Below are positions 10,558 through 19,028 of a DNA stretch of 64,000 nucleotides, in pieces. The number at the start of each line of letters is the position of its first letter. The first letter of the stretch is position 1. Position numbers and translations under genes: made by a program. The stretch covers positions 1 to 64,000 of the forward strand of contig CALJSB010000053.1 of NCBI GenBank assembly GCA_937976305.1. The letters are read 5' to 3'. The notes beneath the pieces are model-generated. The model was not told where the DNA came from, searched no databases, and saw only the letters and a program-made list of their open reading frames with translations. Source of the stretch: an uncultured Acidimicrobiales bacterium (GTDB lineage: Bacteria; Actinomycetota; Acidimicrobiia; Acidimicrobiales; SZUA-35).

Positions 10558-11748
10558 TCAGCGAGCGGGCGGTGCGAAGATCAGACCACCGGCGGTCCAC
10601 GCTGCGTTCGCCGAACCGTCGCGGGTGAGACCCACAGGGTTGAGGTTGCGAGCATAGATCTCGTCGTAGTTGCCTACCTGGCTGATCACCTGGAAGAAGG
10701 CGTCTGCGCTGAGGCCCATGGCGCTCTGGAGCTCACCTTCGCCACCGAAGAGGCGGACGATCTCGGCGTCGCCGTTGGCGAGTGCGTCATCGACGTCACC
10801 GGAGGTGACACCCTTTTCGTCAGCGATGATCGTGGCGTAGACAACCCAGTTGATCACGTCGGCCCACTGGGAGTCGTTCTGACCGTAGGTTGGGCCAAGC
10901 GGCTCCTTCGAGATCGGCGTTGCCGGGAAGATGACCCACTCTTCGCCATCAGGCTGCTGCTCAGCCTTACGGCCGACGAGACCCGAACCATCGGTGGTGA
11001 TGATGTCGCAGGCACCCGAGATGAAGTTCTCGGTCACGATGTTGAAGTCTTCGAAGGTGTTGAGGGTGATGCTGATTCCTGCGGCGGCAGCGGCATCGGA
11101 GATGTTCTGCTCGGTCGTGGTACCAGCGTTGGTGCAGACAACTGCGCCGTCGATGTCAGCGACACCGGAAGCGTTCGAGAAGCCGTCACCCTCGCGGGCC
11201 ATGAGCTGCTGGCCGTCGTAGTAGGTGGTCGGACCGAAGTCCATGCCAACGTCGGTGTCACGGCTCTGGGTCCAGGTGGTGTTGCGCATGAGCAGATCAA
11301 CGTCGCCCGTCTGGACGGCGGTGAAGCGCTCGGCTGCGGTGAGCTCCACGAAGTTCACAGCCTCGGCGTCGCCGAGAACGGCAGCGGCAACGGCACGGCA
11401 GTAGTCGGCATCGAAGCCGACCATGTTGCCCTCGGCATCAAGGGTCGAGAAGGCAACAGCGGCGCCAGAGACGCCACAGTTGAGCTCGCCACGAGCCTGC
11501 ACGGCGGCGAGCACGCCGTCGCCCTGGGTCAGTTCGACCTCGTCGCCGTCATCGGAGTCTCCGTCGTCTGAGCCGCCATCGTCGGAATCACCGTCGTCGG
11601 AGTCTCCGTCGTCTGAGCCGCCATCGTCTTGGCCGGCATCGTCGCCTCCACCGTCAGCGGAGTCGTCGTCACTGCTGTCACCGCACGCTGCAACGAGCAA
11701 CGTGAGGGCCGCAAGGAGCGCCAAAAGGCGCTTCAGCGTCATGGTCAT
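10558..11748 (-). CDS. aapJ: Amino-acid ABC transporter substrate-binding lipoprotein (AapJ-like)
   Basis: Start MTMTLKRLLALLAALTLLVAACGDSS with SD ggagg; SBP family 3 features; Asp/Ser/Gly-rich linker after the lipobox. Confidence 0.88.
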   Translation of the reverse strand: MTMTLKRLLALLAALTLLVAACGDSSDDDSADGGGDDAGQDDGGSDDGDSDDGDSDDGGSDDGDSDDGDEVELTQGDGVLAAVQARGELNCGVSGAAVAFSTLDAEGNMVGFDADYCRAVAAAVLGDAEAVNFVELTAAERFTAVQTGDVDLLMRNTTWTQSRDTDVGMDFGPTTYYDGQQLMAREGDGFSNASGVADIDGAVVCTNAGTTTEQNISDAAAAAGISITLNTFEDFNIVTENFISGACDIITTDGSGLVGRKAEQQPDGEEWVIFPATPISKEPLGPTYGQNDSQWADVINWVVYATIIADEKGVTSGDVDDALANGDAEIVRLFGGEGELQSAMGLSADAFFQVISQVGNYDEIYARNLNPVGLTRDGSANAAWTAGGLIFAPPAR

Positions 11749-12016
11749 TGTTACTACCTCCACAGTAGTTCCGGTCTGTTCGACCAGGTCCATATCGGTC
11801 TCATGGGCGGACCGAAAATGTGCGAGGGACACTAACTCCTTTTGCTGTCTTCGCGCTCGGGGAACACCGCAAATCCTTCAGCCTGTCACGCAGCGGAAAT
11901 GTAAGCGATCAGTCACTTTGCGTGAGACTGACCTCACAAAGGCTATTGGCTGCTGCGTAATGCGGTCGCGTACCGTGGCCACTGTGGGAGCTTGTTGGTT
12001 CAGGTGTGAGAATGTT

Positions 12017-13309
12017 TCACGCCCGCTGATCGATCGTTCGTTGTAACTTTCCGCCCTCGGACCGGGGGAGCGAACCGGGCTCGTTGAGCGTGACGGCAGC
12101 GCCGATTCCAAGCGATGACCGCATGGCCTCGACGACGGTCTTGACCAGCTCCGCGTCAGATGCGGTGCTGGCCGACGCAGGGTCTCGCTCGCCGCGAATC
12201 GTGAGGGTGTCGAGCGTGCCGTCTCGCTCGACGACGAGTTGGAAGTGGGGGCTGATGCCGTCGATGCCGACAAGCGTGTGTTCCACCTGGCTTGGATAGA
12301 CGTTGACCCCGCGGATCACGAGCATGTCATCAGCCCGGCCGACGACGAACGACATGCGAGCGTGGGTGCGGCCACATGGTGACGGTTCCCGGGTGAGCGA
12401 ACACAGGTCACCCGTCCAGTAGCGCAACACCGGGAACGCCCTTTTCGAAAGACTGGTGAGAACGAGCACACCGGTTTCGCCGTCGGGCAGACGCTCTCCG
12501 GTGTCGGGGTCGACGATCTCGGGAATGAAGTGGTCCTCCATGATGACCAATCCGTCTCGGTCTGCTGTTTCGCACGAGACGCCCGGCCCGAGCACTTCGC
12601 TCAGCCCGTAGATGTTCACCGCAATCATGCCGAGGCCGGTTTCGATGGCTTGCCGCGTCTCGTTGGTCCATGGTTCGGCCCCGAGGATGCCAACCCTCAT
12701 CGAGGTCGAAGGACCCTTTTCGCCCAAGAGCTCAGCGAGCGTCAGTGCATAAGACGGCGTGCAGCACATGGCTTCGGGAGCGAAGTCGTCAATGAGCATG
12801 AGTTGGCGTTCGGTGTTGCCGCCCGACACGGGGATGCAGTTGATGCCGGCTTCCTCGGCGCCCATGTGCATGCCGAGACCACCGGTGAAGAGGCCGTAGC
12901 CATAGGCGTTGTGCAACATCCAGCCTGGTTCAACGCCAGCGCCTCGAAGGCAGCGGGCCACGCATTCCGCCCACATCTCGAGGTCTTCTGCTGTGTAGGC
13001 GACGACGGTTGGTTTGCCGGTTGTGCCTGAGCTGGCGTGGACCCGAGCCAGCTCCTCTCTCGGCACCGCGAGCAAACCGAAGGGATAGTTGTCCCGAAGA
13101 TCGGTCTTCTTGAGAAACGGCATGGCGGCGAGATCGTCCAGGGACGTTGGATCGTCGATGCCATCGAGTCGCTCAGCCATGAGTGGCACATTGCTGCGCA
13201 GGTGTCGGACCGTGGTCTGGAGCCGTTCGAGCTGGAGACGCTCGAGTTCTTCTCGAGGCATCGTCTCGATCTCGCGGCGATGGAAACCTGGGGTCAGAGC
13301 TTCAGTCAC
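12017..13309 (-). CDS. Phenylacetate-CoA ligase family protein (PaaK-like)
   Basis: HASSGTTGKPTVVAYTAEDLEMW, NIYGLSEVLGPGVSCE, RADDMLVIRGVNVYPSQVE motifs. Confidence 0.88.
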   Translation of the reverse strand: MTEALTPGFHRREIETMPREELERLQLERLQTTVRHLRSNVPLMAERLDGIDDPTSLDDLAAMPFLKKTDLRDNYPFGLLAVPREELARVHASSGTTGKPTVVAYTAEDLEMWAECVARCLRGAGVEPGWMLHNAYGYGLFTGGLGMHMGAEEAGINCIPVSGGNTERQLMLIDDFAPEAMCCTPSYALTLAELLGEKGPSTSMRVGILGAEPWTNETRQAIETGLGMIAVNIYGLSEVLGPGVSCETADRDGLVIMEDHFIPEIVDPDTGERLPDGETGVLVLTSLSKRAFPVLRYWTGDLCSLTREPSPCGRTHARMSFVVGRADDMLVIRGVNVYPSQVEHTLVGIDGISPHFQLVVERDGTLDTLTIRGERDPASASTASDAELVKTVVEAMRSSLGIGAAVTLNEPGSLPRSEGGKLQRTIDQRA

Positions 13310-13341
13310 TAGAGCCTCTCTTTTGCAGTCTTTCGGGCTGG

Positions 13342-14820
13342 CTAGGGCCGCGGTGCCCTGAAGCCACCGGCGCCAGTGTCGCTCATGGCCGTCTCGAGAG
13401 CGATGGCCGCCTGCATCGTTGTTCGGTCGCCGAGATGGGGGCCGATGAGCTGGACGCCGATCGGGAGGCCCGTCTCACTGGGTGCGCCGGCAATCACGGT
13501 GGAGGGCAGGTAGACGAGCGTTGAGATTCCAGCCCAAAACAGTTGTTCGTAGTAGCCGATGGTGCGGCTGTCGCCGATGTCGATCGTCCGGTCGAACCGG
13601 TCGGCGTCATCATGAGGCCACGCCGGGGTCGGTGCCGCCGGACAAAGAACGATGTCGTAGCTCTCGAAGAACTGGGCCCACGAGCGCCGCAGATCTGACC
13701 GCTCAAGGTCGGCGGCCATCCATTCGCTGTGCGGCATGGTCGATGCCAGATTCACCTTGGTCCGCCACGTCGTTGTGTTGGGGCTCGTCGCCTCCCGCAG
13801 GGCTTGGGCCCTCACCTTTGCCGCCTCATCGGGGGAGAAGCCGGCAGGGATCGCGGACCGAAGCAGACGGATGTACACGTCGTGGGAGTAGGCGGTGTCG
13901 ACCGGAAGTGCAACGGTGTCGACGTGGGCGCCCTGTGCTTCGGCGACGGCCGCAGCTGCGGTGATCGTTGCTTGCACCTCTGGCGAGACAGCGCAGACGG
14001 ATTCCTCGGTGACGACCGCAATACGCAGACCGAACAGCGATCCTCGCCGAGGCGGTGGGAGGTCGAGACGCATGCCGGTTGCGTCTGAACCATCGGGGCC
14101 CGCCATGGTGTCGAACAACAGGGGAAGGTCGCTGGCCGACCGAGCCATTGGGCCAACCACGCTCAGGTCAATCGGCCGAAGGTTGGTGTCGAGGGCGTGG
14201 CCGGTGAGCGGGATGATGCCGTAGGTGGGTTTGTGGGCGGTGACGCCACAGAAGTGTGCGGGGTCACGGAGCGACCCACCGATGTCGCTGCCGACTTCGA
14301 CACTGGCGTAACCCGCAGCGAGCGAGACGGCACTGCCTCCCGATGAGCCGCCCGGCGTTCGCTCGGGGTCCCACGGGTTGCGAGTGCGTCCGTAGACGGG
14401 ATTGTTCGATTGCCAGTCGGCGAGAGCGACGGGCACGTTTGTCTTGCCGATGCAGATCGCCCCGGCGTCTTTGAGCCGGGCGACAACGGTCGCATCCGCA
14501 TCGGCAGAGTGGTTGGCCCTGTCTTCGAAGCCCCACGTCGATGGTGTTCCGGCGACGTCGATGCCCTCTTTGATCGTCATCGGCACGCCATGCAGCGGGC
14601 CGAGTGGCTCGCCGGCCTGCTGGCGTTGATCTGCGGTGGCAGCGGCGGCTCTCGCTTGGTCGTCGAGTCGCACGCACACGGCGTTGAGTTCGCCGTCGAG
14701 TTCGTCGATACGGGCCAGGCTCGCCTCGACGGCCTCAGTGGCGGTGATCGCACCAGAGGCAATGGCGGCAGCCGTTTCGGTCGCGGTCATGGTCCGAAGA
14801 GAAGCAGCATCTACTGACAT
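13342..14820 (-). CDS. Amidase (amidase signature family)
   Basis: GGSSGGSAVSLAAGYASVEVGSDIGGSLRDPAHFCG amidase signature. Confidence 0.92.
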   Translation of the reverse strand: MSVDAASLRTMTATETAAAIASGAITATEAVEASLARIDELDGELNAVCVRLDDQARAAAATADQRQQAGEPLGPLHGVPMTIKEGIDVAGTPSTWGFEDRANHSADADATVVARLKDAGAICIGKTNVPVALADWQSNNPVYGRTRNPWDPERTPGGSSGGSAVSLAAGYASVEVGSDIGGSLRDPAHFCGVTAHKPTYGIIPLTGHALDTNLRPIDLSVVGPMARSASDLPLLFDTMAGPDGSDATGMRLDLPPPRRGSLFGLRIAVVTEESVCAVSPEVQATITAAAAVAEAQGAHVDTVALPVDTAYSHDVYIRLLRSAIPAGFSPDEAAKVRAQALREATSPNTTTWRTKVNLASTMPHSEWMAADLERSDLRRSWAQFFESYDIVLCPAAPTPAWPHDDADRFDRTIDIGDSRTIGYYEQLFWAGISTLVYLPSTVIAGAPSETGLPIGVQLIGPHLGDRTTMQAAIALETAMSDTGAGGFRAPRP

Positions 14821-14905
14821 GGCCGGAAGCTAGCACTGCCCCTGAAGCTGACCCATACGAGAAGTGGCCGACGCTCGACAGATGAGCGCAGGACCGATTG
14901 CGGGG

Positions 14906-15331
14906 CTAGGCCACTGGCCCGCCGACGGTGAGGGTGCGGCCTCGCATCACGGCAATCGTTGTGCCGGCGGCATCGGTGATCACGACGTCGTGCACGTTGA
15001 GCTTGCCTCGTGCAACCACCGTCGTAGCCGTTGCGGTGAGTTCTGCGCCCAGGGGTGCCGGATTGACGAAGTCGATGTCGGCGTGGCTGGCGAAGGCCCG
15101 CTCATTGCCGGCGTTCGATGCAAAGGCCATGGCCGAGTCGGCGAAGGTGAAGAGAAAGCCGCCGTGGCAGACCTCGAGGCCGTTCACCATGTGATCGAGC
15201 ACGGTCATCGACAGAACAGCGCGGCCGATCTCGACCTCGACCAACGCCATGCCGAGCGACTGACTGGCAGCATCGCGGTCGAACATCGCTTCGGCGACAA
15301 CCATCGGATCTGGACCAACTTCGGCTCCCAT
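14906..15331 (-). CDS. PaaI-like hotdog thioesterase
   Basis: HGGFLFTFADSAMAFASN...DFVNPAPLGAELTATATTVVARGKLNVHDVVITDAAGTTIAVMRGRT. Confidence 0.85.
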   Translation of the reverse strand: MGAEVGPDPMVVAEAMFDRDAASQSLGMALVEVEIGRAVLSMTVLDHMVNGLEVCHGGFLFTFADSAMAFASNAGNERAFASHADIDFVNPAPLGAELTATATTVVARGKLNVHDVVITDAAGTTIAVMRGRTLTVGGPVA

Positions 15332-15422
15332 GTGGGCCGACCCTACTGGGAGAGCTACGATCCGCTCCAGCGCTGTCACCCGACCCGGTGGCCGCCTTTC
15401 ATCCCCGAACGAGGAGCGTTCC

Positions 15423-15881
15423 ATGACCTTTTCTCACCGCCTTCTTGCCGCCTTCGATCGGTGTGTGCCGGCTCCCGTCGCCGACGCTCACTGTGACGGT
15501 CCCTGTGGCGTCTATGACCCATCGAGCGCCCGCATTGCGGCCGAGGCTGTGTTGTCGATGACCAAGAAGATCGTTGATCTCGACATGAGTGCCGATGGTG
15601 CCCACAACACCTTCAGCCGTTTCGTCGCCATCAAGGAAGAGCAAGCCGAGATCACCAAGCGCGAGCTCAACATTCTCTGGCACGACTACTTCAAGCCGAA
15701 CCACCTTGAGGCCTACCCCGATCTCCACACCACGTTCTGGAACGCAGCCAAGCAGGCCTCCGCATGCAAGACGTCCGTCGACGTCGGTGCTTGCGAAGAG
15801 CTGATGTCGCAGATCGAAGCGATCCACCACAGGTTCTGGGAGTCCAAGGGCCGCGAGGTGCCCTGGTACACGGCTTCGTGA
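15423..15881 (+). CDS. sodN: Nickel superoxide dismutase precursor
   Basis: Mature N-terminus HCDGPCGVYDP (Ni-hook) after a short propeptide; rest consistent with Ni-SOD helical bundle. Confidence 0.96.
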   Translation: MTFSHRLLAAFDRCVPAPVADAHCDGPCGVYDPSSARIAAEAVLSMTKKIVDLDMSADGAHNTFSRFVAIKEEQAEITKRELNILWHDYFKPNHLEAYPDLHTTFWNAAKQASACKTSVDVGACEELMSQIEAIHHRFWESKGREVPWYTAS

Positions 15882-15926
15882 CTTCGTCACGAAGCTTCGA
15901 GTTTCTTCGCTGACGCTCAGAAACTC
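15874..15926 (+). other. Two consecutive hairpins at the sodN/sodX junction
   Basis: cttcgtgac-ttc-gtcacgaag (15874-15894, containing the sodN stop) and gagtttct...agaaactc (15899-15926). Confidence 0.55.
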
Positions 15927-15932
15927 CCTTTC

Positions 15933-16307
15933 GTGTTTGGAAACGCCGTTGTTGAGGTTGGGGCTTGGGCTCTGCGTCGGCGGCGGCGTTTTCGCGTTAC
16001 CGGTGATTCGATGTTGCCGACGTTGACGCCCGACACCTTTGTTCTGATCGATGCCGCTCGGTCCCCGGCGGTCGATGATCTCGTCGTGGCCGTGCACCCG
16101 CAGAAAAAGATCGAGATCTGCAAGCGCGTCGCCGCTGTCCTACCCGACGGCGGTGTCGAGCTGGCCAGCGACAACGCCGCGGCTGGTCAAGACAGTCGCC
16201 ACTTCGGACCCGTGTCCCGGTCGGGGGTGCGAGGCGTCATCACCCACGTTTTCGGCTCATCCGGCGGAGGTCTAGGGTCCGCTGATGGATCTGCACCTGC
16301 GAGGTAA
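15933..16307 (+). CDS. sodX: Nickel-type superoxide dismutase maturation protease (S26 family)
   Basis: RRRRFRVTGDSMLPTLTPDTFVLID...RVAAVLPDGGVELASDNAAAGQDSRHFGPV, signal-peptidase-like; directly after sodN. Confidence 0.9.
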   Translation: MFGNAVVEVGAWALRRRRRFRVTGDSMLPTLTPDTFVLIDAARSPAVDDLVVAVHPQKKIEICKRVAAVLPDGGVELASDNAAAGQDSRHFGPVSRSGVRGVITHVFGSSGGGLGSADGSAPAR

Positions 16308-17055
16308 GCGCGCTGTTGTCACCGGCGCGTCGAAGGGCATCGGGCGGGGCGTCGCCCGAGCACTGGCGGCCGAAGGCGTCGACGTGGTGGTCGCCGCCCG
16401 ATCCGAAGCGCAACTCTCCGCCGAGGCCGACCAGATAGCGGCCGACTTTGGTGTATCAGCCACAGCGGTGCCGTGCGATCTGTCGACCCCTGCTGGTCGA
16501 GCTGCCTTGGTCGAAGTGATCGACGGCGGTCCGCTCGACATCGTCGTGAACAACGCCGGCGCCATCCCCGGCGGTTCCCTCGACGAGGTCGACGACCAGG
16601 CATGGCGTGAGGGGTGGGACCTCAAGGTCTTCGGGTATGTCAATCTCACCCGTGCCCTCCTACCTCGACTGATCGAGCAAGGTTCGGGCGTGGTTCTCAA
16701 CGTCATCGGCTCGGCCGCCGATCGGCCGAATGCCGGCTACATCGCTGGTGCTGCCGGGAACTCGGCGCTCGTTGGATTCACCAAGGCCATTGGCGCTGAG
16801 TCGATCCGGTCTGGCGTTCGAGCCCTTGCGGTGAACCCGGGGTTGATCGTCACCGATCGGATGACGGATCTCTTGCGGCGCCGAGCCGAAAGCGAGTACG
16901 GCGACCCCAACCGGTGGGAAGAGATGATCCCGACTGATCCCGCAGCCGGCACGGTCGAGCAGGTTGCCGACGTGGTTGCGTTCTTGGTGTCTGACCGGGC
17001 GTCGCACGTGAATGCAGTTGCGCTCACCATCGACGGCGGTGCTGCAGCCAGGTAA
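16285..17055 (+). CDS. Short-chain dehydrogenase/reductase
   Basis: TGASKGIGRG, NNAG, GYIAGAAGNSALVGFTKA motifs. Catalytic Tyr in GYIAGAAGNSA spacing should be checked. Confidence 0.88.
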   Translation: MDLHLRGKRAVVTGASKGIGRGVARALAAEGVDVVVAARSEAQLSAEADQIAADFGVSATAVPCDLSTPAGRAALVEVIDGGPLDIVVNNAGAIPGGSLDEVDDQAWREGWDLKVFGYVNLTRALLPRLIEQGSGVVLNVIGSAADRPNAGYIAGAAGNSALVGFTKAIGAESIRSGVRALAVNPGLIVTDRMTDLLRRRAESEYGDPNRWEEMIPTDPAAGTVEQVADVVAFLVSDRASHVNAVALTIDGGAAAR

Positions 17056-17080
17056 CGGGCTGGCTCGATAGCCTGCTGCG

Positions 17081-19027
17081 GTGATCTCGGTCAGCGGTTT
17101 GGCGAAGGCATACGGCGGGCGAACGCTGTTTCAAAACGTGACGTTTCGGCTCACCAACGGCCGACGGATTGCACTTGTTGGCGGGAACGGTGTTGGCAAG
17201 ACGACAATTCTCGAGATCGTCGTCGGTCTACGAGAAGCCGACACCGGTGATGTGTCGATTCAGAAAGACACGCGGGTCGGCTATCTCCCACAGGAGCTCC
17301 TCGACTCATGGGAGGGTTCGGTTCTCGACGAGGTGATGCGAGGCGCCGATCACATCCTCGAGATTCAAGACAAGCTCCGTGAGCTCGAAGCTGAACTCGC
17401 CTCTGGCGACCCCGATGTGATGGAGCGCTACGGCGCCCTCCAAAGCCAGTTCGAGCAGCTCGGCGGCTACCAACTCGAAGCCGAAGCTCGCAGCATCCTG
17501 GGTGGTCTTGGCTTCACCACCGAAGACATGGACCGCAAGCTCGCTGAGATGTCCGGTGGCTGGCAAATGCGAGCCGCTCTCGCTCGGTTGCTGCTGCAGC
17601 GACCAGACGTTCTCGTGCTCGATGAGCCCACCAACCATCTCGACGTCGACTCAGTGCTGTGGCTCGAACAACAACTCGCTGCGTTTCCCGGAGCGTTGCT
17701 GTTCGTATCGCACGATCGTGACTTCATCGACGCCGTTGCCGAGCGAGTGGTCGAGGTCGCTCGCCAGACCGCAGCCGAATACGTCGGTGGCTTTGCCGAA
17801 TTCGTGGTGTTGCGTGAGGAGCGCATACGCATGGCCGAGGCCGAGGCTGCCAATCAGGCTCGCAAGGTCGCACACGTCGAAGCGTTCATCGAGCGCTTCC
17901 GCTACAAGGCGACAAAGGCTCGACAAGTGCAGTCGCGGATCAAGACCCTCGAGAAGCTCGAGACCATCGAGGTGCCCGAGATCGAGGAGCTCAAGCTCAA
18001 CTTCTCGTTTCCAGAACCCCGACGTTCGTCGCGGGTCGTCGTCGAGATCGACAATGCCGACATCGGCTACGGCGACGAAGCGCCTGTTGTCACCGGAGCA
18101 AATCTGGTCGTCGAGCGAGGGCAGAAGGTCGGCTTGATTGGTCCCAACGGGGCAGGCAAGTCAACGGTGCTCAAGGCCGTGCTCGGCGAGTTGAAGCCGT
18201 CGACCGGATCGGTCACCATCGGCAACAACGTCGACGTTGCCTACTTCGCCCAGCACCAAGTTGATGCTCTCGACCTGTCGAAAACCGTCGAGCAAGAGTT
18301 CCGCATGAAGGTGGGAGAACAGCCCAAGAACCGCAACTACCGAACGGTCCTCGGTTCGTTCGGGTTCTCCGGTGATGCAGTCGAACGCCGAGTGGCCGAT
18401 CTGTCTGGTGGCGAACGAACTCGGTTGGCGCTGGCCGAAACGATGTGCAACCCGGTCAACCTGCTCATCCTCGACGAACCGACAAACCACCTCGACATCC
18501 CGAGCTGCGACGTGCTCGAGGATGCCTTGTCGGTCTACCCCGGCACGGTGCTTCTCGTCAGCCACGATCGCTACCTGGTGCGCAACACGGTCGAGTCGCT
18601 TGTCGAGGTGCGCGACGGCAAGGTCACGCAGTACCTCGACGTCGAGGAGCACATTCTCAATCCGCAGAACGTCACGGCATCGACGTCTTCCCGCACGTCA
18701 ACCCAGGACTCGAAGAGTTCGCAGGGGCCGGGGGCCAACAAGGCCATCAGTCGAAAGGAAGAGAAGCGACGCGAGGCGGAGGGACGGCAGGCAAAGTCGA
18801 AGCGGACGAAGGATCTTCGCAAACGGGTTGAGCGCCTCGAACGTCAAGCGATGCGGGCCGAAGACGTCGTCACCGCTCTCGAACAACAGCTGGCCGACCC
18901 GGCGGCCTACGAGGACCCCGATGAGATGAAGCAACTGCTCGCCACACACGAGACGGCCAAAGCCAAAGCAGCCGACCTGGTGAGCGAGTGGGAAGAGGCG
19001 GTCGAACGCCTCGACGACGCCAGCTGA
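17081..19027 (+). CDS. ABC-F family ATP-binding protein
   Basis: Two NBDs (GGNGVGKTT, GPNGAGKST; two LSGG/MSGG signatures), linker, C-terminal coiled coil. Confidence 0.92.
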   Translation: MISVSGLAKAYGGRTLFQNVTFRLTNGRRIALVGGNGVGKTTILEIVVGLREADTGDVSIQKDTRVGYLPQELLDSWEGSVLDEVMRGADHILEIQDKLRELEAELASGDPDVMERYGALQSQFEQLGGYQLEAEARSILGGLGFTTEDMDRKLAEMSGGWQMRAALARLLLQRPDVLVLDEPTNHLDVDSVLWLEQQLAAFPGALLFVSHDRDFIDAVAERVVEVARQTAAEYVGGFAEFVVLREERIRMAEAEAANQARKVAHVEAFIERFRYKATKARQVQSRIKTLEKLETIEVPEIEELKLNFSFPEPRRSSRVVVEIDNADIGYGDEAPVVTGANLVVERGQKVGLIGPNGAGKSTVLKAVLGELKPSTGSVTIGNNVDVAYFAQHQVDALDLSKTVEQEFRMKVGEQPKNRNYRTVLGSFGFSGDAVERRVADLSGGERTRLALAETMCNPVNLLILDEPTNHLDIPSCDVLEDALSVYPGTVLLVSHDRYLVRNTVESLVEVRDGKVTQYLDVEEHILNPQNVTASTSSRTSTQDSKSSQGPGANKAISRKEEKRREAEGRQAKSKRTKDLRKRVERLERQAMRAEDVVTALEQQLADPAAYEDPDEMKQLLATHETAKAKAADLVSEWEEAVERLDDAS

Positions 19028-19028
19028 A

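Noticed and set aside
10453-11571. 372-aa plus-strand ORF
   Set aside because: Antisense to aapJ; no recognisable domain.
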